DNA from: Phaeodactylum tricornutum CCAP 1055/1
Lineage: Eukaryota; Bacillariophyta; Bacillariophyceae; Surirellales; Neidiaceae
Assembly (NCBI RefSeq): GCF_000150955.2
Contig: NC_011676.1
Coordinates: 1 to 64,000 of the forward strand
Reading direction: 5' to 3'
Length of the DNA: 64,000 bases
The first letter of the stretch is position 1; each line of letters starts with the position of its first letter. The notes beneath the pieces are model-generated. The model did not search any database, was not told the origin of the DNA, and worked only from the letters and a program-made list of their open reading frames with translations. Made by a program: the position numbers and the translations under genes. Shown in pieces: positions 50,253 to 59,849 of this stretch.

Positions 50253-52028
50253 CTACATTGCTTTGGCGTAACACTTGCTCGAACGGTGTCCTTTCCCAAT
50301 CCGTCGCAATCGACAAAGGCAGGAGAGGCAAAGCTTCGAATCACGATCGTATTCCCGATTTGCGTTCCGCCTACGCCACGCCCCCTATGCCTGCTCCGTC
50401 TTGCAAAACACCCTTCCTAATTGTATTTTATTATATAATCTTAAATCGCACATCAATAAGCATATTCATAAATATGAAAATATTGAGCTTCATTCTTTTC
50501 TGAATCATATCAAGACTAGGCATTCCAAAACGGGTTTCACGGCAATTAACAGTACCAACGAATTACCAGCCCCTTTCGTGTTGTATTCATCCATGCGTGT
50601 CATGTGGACTCTCAAGAAAGAGTCCACTCACTGTCACTTCCAAATTGCCATCCATGTAAAATCGCTATCATTCGTTTTCGATTCCATCCGACTGGTGCCG
50701 TTGCACTACCCCTTATCGCACACGGCAACGGATTTCCAGCAGCACCGACAAGAAAGCGCGATTAAACAGCGAAAGCGGATTCTCCTCTGCAAGAAAGAGG
50801 GAGTTTTCTCACAAACTGCCTACACTCCGTTATGGAATGGCGGCTATATGCCTATCGAGCCGATGTGTCAGCACACGGTTTGACGCGAAGAGACGCAGGA
50901 ACATCTTGCAGTAAATCCCGGTCGCTAAAAACAAGAAAACCTCTGGTGGACCTTGCGGATGTGAAATGTAATGCCTGTGATTGCTTTCAGCACCCTCCCT
51001 CCGTCCTCCATTCCTTCCCATCGGTACGCAGGATGCCAACGGAAACAAGGGCCACCTTTAGATCGCGAGTTCCAGTGCAAAATCCGCATCTCCACTCGAG
51101 TTTCACGAGGCTTTTTGAAGCGTTCCGAAATAGACGGGGCAATCCGATTCCTCCGAACTCGGGGATCCCGCTTTTGCCTTGAGATGCCTGCATACCTGAC
51201 ACGGCAAATTCGAACAATATTTCTCAATGGGACGATCAGTGTACATTGTCAAGGGAACGAAGGCCATCAAGGCATTTACAGTAAAACACGGAAGGCATGA
51301 AGACTGTATTTTGGTGAGAGACGGAAGAAATCTATGTTGGTCACGTTTTCATGGCGCGTATCTGGGACGTGTACCCGATGGAAGGAAACGGTGAACCCCC
51401 CCCTAAAATATGTAGGCGAGACTCCAAAATTCGTATCACGATCCCGCTAGCCCACCGTTATCGCGGTAAGCCCCTTATTCGATATGTGCAATACCTTTAT
51501 AAATTGAGACATCTTCCATACCTAGTGATATCGTTCCCCAATAAGCGAATTTCTTTATCAATGTCTGACTAAGGTACTGCTACATTGACCGGGATTGAAA
51601 ATGTAACATTTTCAACTGCTTGGCGCGGTAGTCAGTTCCCACGAAGTGGCCGAAAATCTTCACATATGCCCATTGTGAGTGATTCTTTGATAACAGAAGC
51701 AATCGTATTATACCGCGAGGGCTATGCCGGTGTGGTCGACGAAAAGCATCGTCCCCGTGGGATCGCGGTCCTACCTGTTGAGGGACACGTTAACAGTCAG
51801 TCTTTCTCCACCGGATTTTAATCTACCGACTGATTGTGAGTTTTGCCGACTGTGATAGCTCTCTCCTCGACTACCTTTGCCTTTGCGTTTGCATTCCCCA
51901 CACAGACTTGCACCGCAAAGAATAAACTTGTATTCGTGTCATTCTCGCCAAATTTGCGAGTATTCCCACCTCCAAGGGCTACTTGCGCACGTGCAATAGG
52001 CTCGGATAGCGCTCCTATTGGAACACGC
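50253..52028. promoter_or_regulatory. Long divergent intergenic region between two related membrane-protein genes
   Basis: 1.8 kb with no convincing gene. Several 70-200-codon frames occur on both strands without motifs. The frame of the downstream gene is open back to 51843 but without an ATG. Confidence 0.45.
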
Positions 52029-52700
52029 ATGTTTACACAAAGTGTCGCAACTGCAAGTACTACTTTCGCAACAATGGCAAAAGCGCGACCCAAGCAGCGT
52101 CACTTGGATGTTGACGGCAGCAAGAGTTACGACAATGTCCAGTACGAGGATTGTCACGAGGAGGACTTGGACGAGGAAGATTCTAATTTCTGTTACGTTC
52201 CATTCCAGACCGACGAACCCGAGGATTCCGAGAACCGCAACGAGCACTGTTGCGAATCCGTAGCCTACTGGTACGTGCTACCTGTTCTACTGTTGGTACA
52301 GTTCGGCCTCGCCTTTGCCAACGACCCGAATCTTCAATCGACGCACGGCGGTGTCGTCCAATGGAGAATTGCCAATTACTCCATTGCGCTGTTTACGGTT
52401 ACGCACTACTTGTATCGCAACACTCTTCAGGAGTGTCATGTATACGATACCATCCTCGGGATCGTTCCAGACGTGACCGTCAATGTAACCCTAGCCATGG
52501 TATTGTGGGGACGTGTGGATGTGGCTCTAGGTGTCCTCCTCGGCGTCTTGCTCTTTATGAGCCTCCTGGTGGCCGGAGTTAGCATGTACCATTTGCTTGT
52601 CGACGTGCCAAAGTTCTCGAACGACACCCGTTGTAGGAATGATGGAGACTCGAAGGACCTACGAGAACGCTTGGAGTATCATCCAATTGTGATTGTTTGA
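52029..52700 (+). CDS. Multi-span membrane protein, TLQEC family member 2
   Basis: A 223-residue protein starting at ATG 52029 (ATG 52074 is an alternative). About 75 polar, acidic residues precede four hydrophobic segments. YLYRNTLQECHVYDTILGIV matches WLYRLTLQECRVTNVVLLLV of the 16.6-kb protein at the same place in the fold, and the flanking ALF and VP..N..L..VL.G patterns also match, so the two are paralogs. It is transcribed divergently from the distant relative at 49287-50252. Function unknown. Confidence 0.72.
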   Translation: MFTQSVATASTTFATMAKARPKQRHLDVDGSKSYDNVQYEDCHEEDLDEEDSNFCYVPFQTDEPEDSENRNEHCCESVAYWYVLPVLLLVQFGLAFANDPNLQSTHGGVVQWRIANYSIALFTVTHYLYRNTLQECHVYDTILGIVPDVTVNVTLAMVLWGRVDVALGVLLGVLLFMSLLVAGVSMYHLLVDVPKFSNDTRCRNDGDSKDLRERLEYHPIVIV

Positions 52701-53295
52701 TAATATAGCGTTGGCTTTCTCTGGTGCTCCGCCCTATAGTTTGTTTATCACCCCCGCTTGAAAGGTAGTTGAGTATTTTGAGGCAATTGGTCTATTGGTT
52801 TCTGTGAACGCCTACCTATATTCAACACCGGGGCCAGGTGAGAAGCAAGATATTTACAAAACGACGAGGATTGTGAGCTAGAAATTTGGTTGTGGACCAC
52901 TGCAGGCATATAAAAATAACAGTTCCTAAAGAAGGTTAGATGAGCGCATGTTTCAGGAAAGCCTCTCACTGGCCAATAGAAGTATCTTCTAGAGTTCACA
53001 GTCAAATAAGCTTTCGTCAAACGTGGCTCAACTAGGTAGCTAGCGCAAAGGCTACCCAACCTTGCAGTATCTTGAGAGGACAATAATCTTAGTGCTAGGA
53101 GCGATCTGCTGACGTCTGTCCTTTGCCTCAATCCGTACGAAACCGCTTTACTGCTAGCTTATCGGTACTGCATGTCTGTACGCCGACATGAGACAGGCCA
53201 AAAAACCAACGGCACGTTCCGCTTCACTGTCAAGCACCGGCATTTTCCGTCCGTCGAACTGCCTCGTCCCCACCATCACTCTAACACCATCCACA
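52701..53295. other. Intergenic
   Basis: 595 bases between the membrane-protein gene and SmF. No feature recognised except CACTGTCAAG near 53226. Confidence 0.4.
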
Positions 53296-53814
53296 ATGGC
53301 ACGAGAGTCGTTATCGTTCTTCGCTTTCCAGGTAGTGACGAAACGTTAAAGACAGCCTTCTTCATTGTTGCAATCGTTCTTATACGTCACGTGAAGCAAA
53401 AAGGGTAATGGTAAGACACGCCAGTGGTGAATAGAACCAGGAGTGCTTAGTTGCCGATCCGCAACCATTTAATGCTCTTTTCTCTTACGAATGATTGCGT
53501 GCATAACCATTGCTAATCCTCGTCTCTTCTTACTTTCGCCATTACACTTTCAGTCACAATTCATAGTAAATCCGAAGCCATTCTTGGTCGATTTAACGGG
53601 GAAAACCGTAAAAGTCAAGCTCAAGTGGGGCATGGAGTACCAAGGTGTATTGGCAGCTGCCGATGCGTACATGAATCTGCAACTGTCTGCTACGGAAGAA
53701 TTTCTCGATGGTCAATTCGCCGGATTTTTGGGGGACGTATTAATACGGTGCAACAACGTTTTATACGTACAAGCGGCACCCGCAGAAGAAGACGAGGAAG
53801 CCATGAAGGAATGA
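53296..53814 (+). CDS. SNRPF: Small nuclear ribonucleoprotein SmF, two exons
   Basis: Exon 1 53296-53331 (12 codons), intron 53332-53553 (GTAGTG donor, TTTCAG acceptor), exon 2 53554-53814; 98 residues. Exon 2 is almost the whole protein: [53 protein letters not shown], with the Sm1 and Sm2 motifs and the SmF-specific NPKPFL and WGMEY. SmF is one of seven Sm proteins forming the ring on spliceosomal snRNAs. The 12-residue first exon ([12 protein letters not shown]) is the less certain part; reading through from an ATG at 53491 is an alternative without an intron. The acidic tail is typical. Confidence 0.9.
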
Positions 53815-54399
53815 AAACTCTGCTTGTTTCGAGCGAAGGAGCAACAAAGTACGATTCCGTTCGCCTCTCTTACTTTCTTGCACTCGCTCTCTGACTAGGT
53901 ACGTTTTACTTGGATTTGGCTAGTTGTCATTAGTTTTGAATCGTAAATGTGGATCTGTGGAGGCGATCAAAGGAAGAGACGAGAAAGTCCGAATCGTACC
54001 AGTCCCTAAGCCGCGAGGCCTGGGTGCGTTCTTCCGCAAGGAAGAATGTTTTGAAGGGTGCGGCTGCGAATTCAACTACAAGCGTTGTGGACTACTGGTT
54101 CATTGTACCGAACCTTATCACCAACCCATATCTGATGATCACCTTCCCAACACATTCACACTGAAAAGGCTGACACACACAACAGCCACCAATAGCGCCA
54201 CATTGAATTTTGTCTCACCTCAATCTGCACCACTTTTTTAGCGTGGAATTGAGGTCGCAAATGAATAGAAGGAATTCACTAGCGTTAGCTAGTTGCTACG
54301 AAAACGTAGCTCTGCAACCATATAAAAATATACAGTAGAACAGAATCTTGGCGCGTGGGTCACAGAAGAGTCAATCTATAATACAATACTTCCTCGTTT
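53815..54399. other. Convergent intergenic region
   Basis: 585 bases between the stops of SmF and Kish. A 105-codon plus-strand frame (53924-54241) shows no motif; both 3' UTRs should lie here. Confidence 0.45.
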
Positions 54400-54802
54400 C
54401 TACTTGAAAAATAGAATGTGAACGGCCATGAGTGCACACCCGGCTCCAACATACGGGCTCAATCGCTCGCCTACGCGAGATAGCTTCCACAAAAATCCCC
54501 AAAAGCCCTCCCGTGCGGCTACCTTACTGTGTCCTTTAGCCGCGTTAGGATCCGATGTGTCCACCTGCGCTCGCAGAATATAACGGAAGGAACGAAAAAT
54601 TGCCAAAGAGATTGAGATAAAACGCCGTTGAAAATGAATCGTTTCCACTGACAGTGAACAATTTTAATTCGACTGTGCGCTAACTGACCTTGGGCGGTGG
54701 ACCATCAAAAATACCTGGCCGCAATTCTCGAAGATATGTGCATGTGCAAATAAGCAATAGCAATACCGTCACGAGCGAAGAAAAATCGAAAATCGCGGAC
54801 AT
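54400..54802 (-). CDS. TMEM167A: Kish/TMEM167 homolog, two exons
   Basis: Exon 1 54802-54689 and exon 2 54564-54400, joined in phase 0 across a 124-base intron (GTCAGT donor, CGCAG acceptor); 92 residues. Exon 1 reads [20 protein letters not shown] followed by CTYLREL, nearly the invariant Kish start. Exon 2 ends with [20 protein letters not shown] and then [10 protein letters not shown], the second conserved half. Kish is a small Golgi membrane protein needed for the secretory pathway. The protein is about 20 residues longer than the animal form because of a polar insert between the two membrane segments. Neither exon alone is recognisable as a full protein. Confidence 0.92.
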
Positions 54803-55465
54803 GGTGTTTCCAACACGAAAACGATCGTGCTACTTATCCGGATTTGTATGGCTCTATTTCCAATGTTCCCTGTCAGGAAGTTCAACAACGCGCAACGTCC
54901 GAAAAAAAATTCAAACCGGAACGAGTGGACTTTCAGAGAAAAACTTAACGATGGAAAGTAAGTCTCTACTGGACTCACTACGGCAGCCGATGATGTATGT
55001 TCGATTCACTTTTCAGCCTGCACATGGAATGAGCAGTTGCACTGGTAACGCAGATGGCTTCCTACGATCCTGTTTTGAGGGAGCAAAACGATGCGAGTAA
55101 TGCCATGTGTCCCCTTCTAATAAGAGAGTCGCCTACGACCTATATGCAATAAATATATTATATCGAGTCGTTTTCCAGTTCTGCACAAGAAGTCAAACTT
55201 TTACCAAGACAAAATGGCCGCTAGCTAGCCAAGGTTGCCGACTGCCCCAATCAGTAGCAACCTAGATTGTTTGCTCAGGGTATCATTTTTTTTGTTGAAA
55301 GAATCGCAATATAAAACCAGTCAATACGAACCCCGCGAGAATACAGCACGATCGCGTACATCCAGATAAAATTGGATACGGAAGGTTAATAGATACAAAG
55401 CATTCACAGAGGTTTTTTAGTCTCTTCCTACAAACCCGTAGTGTCGGCGCACGCGATTCTGTTCG
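54803..55465. other. Intergenic
   Basis: 663 bases between the Kish start and the R3H-SUZ stop. No feature recognised. Confidence 0.4.
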
Positions 55466-57067
55466 TCATCGTGGGTATGAGCTGGATGTCGGCGATGCGG
55501 CGGTACGCGGTGTCGACGCCGTGGCAATCTTTGACGTACTGCTCCTGGTCGATTTTTCCATTGACGCTGATCGGTACGGCGATGGTGTCAAGGTTGAAGG
55601 AGTTGATCCCTGTGTATAGGAATATGCGGTAGCGGGGTAGGGTGTTGAGTAGTAGTCGTAGTACTGTCCCGAACTAGCGGGGATCACAGTGGAGGCATAA
55701 CCCGTGTACATGGTGGGCTGCGTAAGTGGAAGCATCCCATTCCCCGAAGGCCTAATCGAAGAGGCCATCGGGTGAGTTTGATTCGCGGAATATGCCGCCT
55801 GCGCTAGAACGTGTTGGGAGTGCTGCTGATTGTGAGCGACCAGATACGGGTCAATTTCACCTGTTACCGCGATGGTACAATCTCCAGCGCTCGCTGGGTA
55901 CAGAATTGGATTGCCATATCCGGAGACGATGCGCCCTCTTCGAAAGTCAGGATCTGTTGCTTCCTCCATGCGATTGCGGTAGACGGCCTTGCTTGCTGTG
56001 ACAGAGCTTGTGCCGGTCGGCTCAATTTGTACCAAGGACGTTCCGTTCAAGGATTGAGGCCGAAACGTCGGTGCCGCCGCTTGTAACGCACTCGACTTTG
56101 CGGTCGCATTATCTGCAGTCGAACTTATGTTGCAAGATGCCATGGGTGTGATCAAATCTTGCGCCGATGGGCTTGCGGCGTCGTTTTCGGCATCCGCCAT
56201 ACCCGCAAGATTGCTGTTACTATCGGTACTAAAAATGCGCGCCCGCGCTTCAGCGTAGGCTTTTTCCTTCTCTGTCAAGCTGCTCACATTTCCACCTAGA
56301 CCGTTCTTGCCCAATTTCAAATGGTTAGATGAACTGGATTCCATGGAAGATTGCGACTGCAAAACGTCCTTGCCGGATCGCTTCATAATCTTCATTTTCC
56401 GCGGCTTTCCGTTATTCAGATCCATGCTAGCGCCTTTTCGTAGCATCGGTTGAACGTTGGTGTCCGGAGCTTGTCGTTGTTGGTCAAATGCTAAGTTGTT
56501 CTGTACTTCATCGTCGACGAGAGCATACTGGGACGGTTCCAAGTCTTGTAGTAGAATAGACGGGAGTTTCGATTCCGTCGTCCGAATCAATCGAATCGAC
56601 TGGTCCAGAACAGAGCCGGTCTGCCGTTGAATCAAAAACCGATCGGCCAACCGGTGAACCAGACAGCGTTGGAAGGAAGTTTGTTTACCTTGTGGACAGG
56701 GCGCGGCGCCAGCTTTGACAGAAGACTCGGGCGACGAGTGCGGCCTTAGAATTTGGGCATTGAAGGCCCCGCCAACTTCCATCCAACCCGCGAGTGGACT
56801 GCCACTGGCAGTGACATTGGTCTCGTTGTCATCACTGGCATTATTCAATGCAAAAGATGCCGGTTCCGCCGTCACAAAATCGCACAAGGCTTGTTCGAGA
56901 CGGAGTAAGGCAACTCGTTCCCGGGGATGCCGGAGTGCGGCGAGCAAAGCGGAATCAATAGACAATTCAATTCCAGATTCCTTCGGCACAAGTATTGCAT
57001 TGTCTAGTATGGACGGAATCGTCATTGACGGAATCTCATTTCTCGGGGAATCCGATGAGTTGCTCAT
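55466..57067 (-). CDS. R3H and SUZ domain RNA-binding protein
   Basis: A 533-residue intron-less protein. An R3H domain spans about residues 50-150 (RLEQALCDFVTAE, then SFQRCLVHRLADRFLI with the R..xH signature), interrupted by a Ser/Gly-rich insert. A SUZ motif follows at about 220-280 (PRKMKIMKRSG, SLTEKEKAYAEARARIF). The C-terminal half is rich in Tyr, Ser, Pro, Thr and Gln, as in ARPP21/R3HDM and encore proteins that bind mRNA in the cytoplasm. There is a conserved-looking DPDFRRGR after the SUZ. Start at the first ATG. Confidence 0.88.
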   Translation of the reverse strand: MSNSSDSPRNEIPSMTIPSILDNAILVPKESGIELSIDSALLAALRHPRERVALLRLEQALCDFVTAEPASFALNNASDDNETNVTASGSPLAGWMEVGGAFNAQILRPHSSPESSVKAGAAPCPQGKQTSFQRCLVHRLADRFLIQRQTGSVLDQSIRLIRTTESKLPSILLQDLEPSQYALVDDEVQNNLAFDQQRQAPDTNVQPMLRKGASMDLNNGKPRKMKIMKRSGKDVLQSQSSMESSSSNHLKLGKNGLGGNVSSLTEKEKAYAEARARIFSTDSNSNLAGMADAENDAASPSAQDLITPMASCNISSTADNATAKSSALQAAAPTFRPQSLNGTSLVQIEPTGTSSVTASKAVYRNRMEEATDPDFRRGRIVSGYGNPILYPASAGDCTIAVTGEIDPYLVAHNQQHSQHVLAQAAYSANQTHPMASSIRPSGNGMLPLTQPTMYTGYASTVIPASSGQYYDYYSTPYPATAYSYTQGSTPSTLTPSPYRSASMEKSTRSSTSKIATASTPRTAASPTSSSYPR

Positions 57068-57973
57068 TTCCGCAAAAACCGAATACGGGTGTTGGCTGTC
57101 GGATCACAAGTCTCTAAGTCTCTCTCCCAGGAACCCCAGGCGAAGGAAGCAAGTAGCTAATGCAAGGAACGCCGTGATGACACTCGTGTCAAACAAAGCA
57201 AGCAAGCAACGACAATTTACTGCAGAACGGGGAAGAACAAATGTCTACGGTAGGAAGTTGAATCTCGATCGTCCGAAACTCCTAGAAAAGTTTCCAAGCG
57301 TTTCGTCCCTCTTTCCAAAAAGCAGCGGGGTGCTGTGGATATTTGGAAGTAACAGTGATGCAGGAACAGGCCAGAGCAAAAGCCAGTACCAAGAACGACC
57401 GCACTTTTTGCCAACCACGGGAGCCCAAACAAGACTTTTGGTGTAAGGGCAATGGAATGATGCGACTCGCTTCGTAAAGCGCAGGTCTCCCATTGTATAT
57501 TCCGAATGCCGTTCAAGATACCCGGAAGTAACGAACCGCCGAAAACAGACGACACGACATGAACTGTAAAAAGTCCTCTGACAGAGAAGGAAATCTCCAA
57601 CGGGTTTGACACTGACTGTACGTCGTTGCCGCATACCGCACATTTCGGAATAACGTGCTGATAATACACGGTATTTGTTTTTTGGATTGCCGACGGCTCC
57701 CTGTAACCTAGCAAGCATACTACAAAAGGGGGAACGGCTTCTCTAGCAAACTACAGGGACCTTTCCTGAATTTAGACGTTTGAGTTCTCCGTTCTCGGAT
57801 TCTATCCAAGCATTTCTGGTTCCCTCTGATAGGCACAGAAAAGCACAACAGCAATTACCAGCAGTTGAGTGGACGCCAATCCAAGGATCTCACGCATCGG
57901 GCAAGTCTCTCGGGGCAGATTGCCAACGACCTAGCAACTGACAGAAAACATGCACGCATCTGTGGTAATTTCC
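57068..57973. promoter_or_regulatory. Divergent intergenic region
   Basis: 906 bases between the R3H-SUZ and bL33 starts. A 157-codon minus-strand frame (57718-57245) has no recognised motif and is not called. Confidence 0.4.
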
Positions 57974-58147
57974 ATGGCTCGTGGTAAGGGACGGACTATT
58001 GCTATCAAGTTGATTTCAACAGCCGGTACGGGATTTTTCTACACGACAAGGAAGAACGTTACCAACACGCCGAATAAGCTAGCCTTTATCAAATTCGACC
58101 CGGTAGTTCGGCGACGGGTGGTCTTTAAAGAAGGCAAAATCAAGTAA
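57974..58147 (+). CDS. mrpL33: Mitochondrial-type ribosomal protein bL33
   Basis: A 57-residue protein from ATG 57974: [20 protein letters not shown], then [28 protein letters not shown] and a KIK end. This is the bL33 fold of the large ribosomal subunit; the KLxSxAGTGFFY and PVVRRxVxFKExK wording matches mitochondrial rather than plastid bL33, and the zinc cysteines are missing as in that group. An upstream in-frame ATG at 57950 would add eight residues. It lies tail to tail with the FKBP gene. Confidence 0.93.
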   Translation: MARGKGRTIAIKLISTAGTGFFYTTRKNVTNTPNKLAFIKFDPVVRRRVVFKEGKIK

Positions 58148-58330
58148 ACCACCAAAATACACAATCGCGCACACAAGTTGCATTTAGCTTTTTAGAGTGA
58201 AAGGATTGCGATTGGAGAGTTAAATCGTACTAAGATGTGGTGACGTAGTTTAGATAGCTTTGTGTTGGTAACGGCGAGTTGAAGAGTTCCAGCGAGCACT
58301 GCTGTTCATTGCAATGTCTGACTCCCCGCT

Positions 58331-59104
58331 TTAATCATCACCAATGAGTTCAATGAGCTCTTGTTCCTTGCCCGGAAGACCGACCATTTCCAAATCAAAG
58401 GTAATGACTGCGTCTCCCGGAATTCGCGGTTTGCCCGCCGAGGACGGACGTCCCTTTTTCCCAAAGGCCATATCACCCTATTGTGGCAAAGACGTTAGCA
58501 AAAGGTAACATCGAGGGTGGAACGAGTGCATCGAGATTTATGAAAAAAGAGTGTGAGCGAAGGAATGGTGAACCCAGAGACATCGAAAAATCGTTTTGGC
58601 TTTACATGATCACACTTATCTCGGTGCAAAACTTACTGGAATGGTCAACACCCAACGATCTCCCAAACGCATCATGGGCAAGACTTCTTCCACACCCTTG
58701 ACGAGACCACCACTACCGACTCGTGTGTAATAAGGCTCAGGCGTATCGAAAATATCGTCCAGCTTGTTCTGGCCATCGTTCACGTAGGCGGCGAATCGAA
58801 TCGCCACAAGCTCACCCACTTCCGCCTGCGGGCCATTCCCTTGTTTCTTGACGACGTACGAAACGCCGCTGGGAAGCTTGACTGCCGTTTCGTCTGCCCA
58901 AGCGGACTGTTCCAACAAGAGCGCCGACGCGACACCAGCCGCAGCCGTCTGGAAAAAGGCTTGTCTAGATTGCATGGCCAAGGCCGTACTCGAAGAGGTA
59001 GCAGCCGAGCTGCTGACACTGCGCCGATAAGCAGACGCTGGCGTCCAAGCTTGGGTTGTCGTTAGGACCGCAAGCGTTGCGGTAAGAATCAGAAAGGTAC
59101 GCAT
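58331..59104 (-). CDS. FKBP-type peptidyl-prolyl isomerase, thylakoid-lumen type, two exons
   Basis: Exon 1 59104-58637, intron 58636-58478 (GTAAGT donor, AATAG acceptor), exon 2 58477-58331; phase 0, 204 residues. The N-terminus is layered: a signal peptide (FLILTATLAVLTTTQA-W, the diatom plastid type), a Ser-rich transit region, then RQAFFQTAAAGVASALLLEQ ending in AWA-D. That last part looks like a thylakoid-transfer domain, so lumenal location is inferred. The FKBP domain runs from GVSYVVKKQGNG through VGELVAIRFAAYV, GLVKGVEEVLPMMRLGDRW and, after splicing, IPGDMAFG to PRIPGDAVITFDLEMVGL. FKBPs isomerise X-Pro bonds; several of the aromatic active-site positions seem changed, as in many lumenal FKBPs. 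Confidence 0.92.
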
Positions 59105-59849
59105 CGCAACGAATACTATGATTGCTACTGGCAAGTGACTGGGAGGAGAAGGAGGAAGAGTAAGGTAAGCTAACGTTGCAATCTGAGAATACGTCTGTCT
59201 GTTGCAGCAATCAGTGAGCTTTACCTAGTGAATTTGAGAAAAGGTCGTCGTCGATGGCGTACGACGTAGAAAAAGGCACACGAAATTGTCTCTTGGTCAG
59301 CAGGCCAGAGTGATTCGCGAAGCGTCGGAGACTACCGTAGTTGGTTGGGCAAAAAAGAGGGGGGTTGTTGTGACATGTTCGAGTTGACACAGAGCAGCGT
59401 TTGGCTCGCCCAACGTCGGCAGGGCGAGATCGGATTCCCCTCATTCCCCGAGTGACTACGCGTTGTACGTCTGTGATTAACAGATTTTGTACCCTGCACG
59501 GTGTACTGCCTGCCGTACGCAAAGCAAACACACCACGTACGTACAAACACGTTCCTTAGCTTTTTACTATCAATATCGTGACTGCATATCCTATGACTAT
59601 TATACGTCATCCTGGAACGAGCGTCTTCATCGAACGCTCAGAGGTTCTTTCAGATTCAGACATTTAAAATCCAATGGTAGGCTCAAATGATGTTCAGTTC
59701 ACGACCGTTCGTTCTCGCGGCATAAAATCACGAGGAAATGTTACATTTTCAATAGATTCGCCAGATCCATTCAATCGTCCCGTCCCGTCCTTTGGGTCCT
59801 GTTGGATGATACTCTAATTGACTGTAAAGGAAACTTGTTTCTGGACGGC
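59105..59849. promoter_or_regulatory. Divergent intergenic region with TTGACTGTAAAGG
   Basis: 745 bases between the FKBP and helicase starts. TTGACTGTAAAGG at 59818-59830 lies 19 bases before the helicase ATG. No other feature recognised. Confidence 0.42.

Noticed and set aside
56715-57446. 243-codon plus-strand frame antisense to the R3H-SUZ gene
   Set aside because: It is the reverse shadow of a supported coding region and shows no motif.
57245-57718. 157-codon minus-strand frame upstream of R3H-SUZ
   Set aside because: Cys/Arg-rich composition without a recognisable domain; more likely promoter or UTR of the gene.
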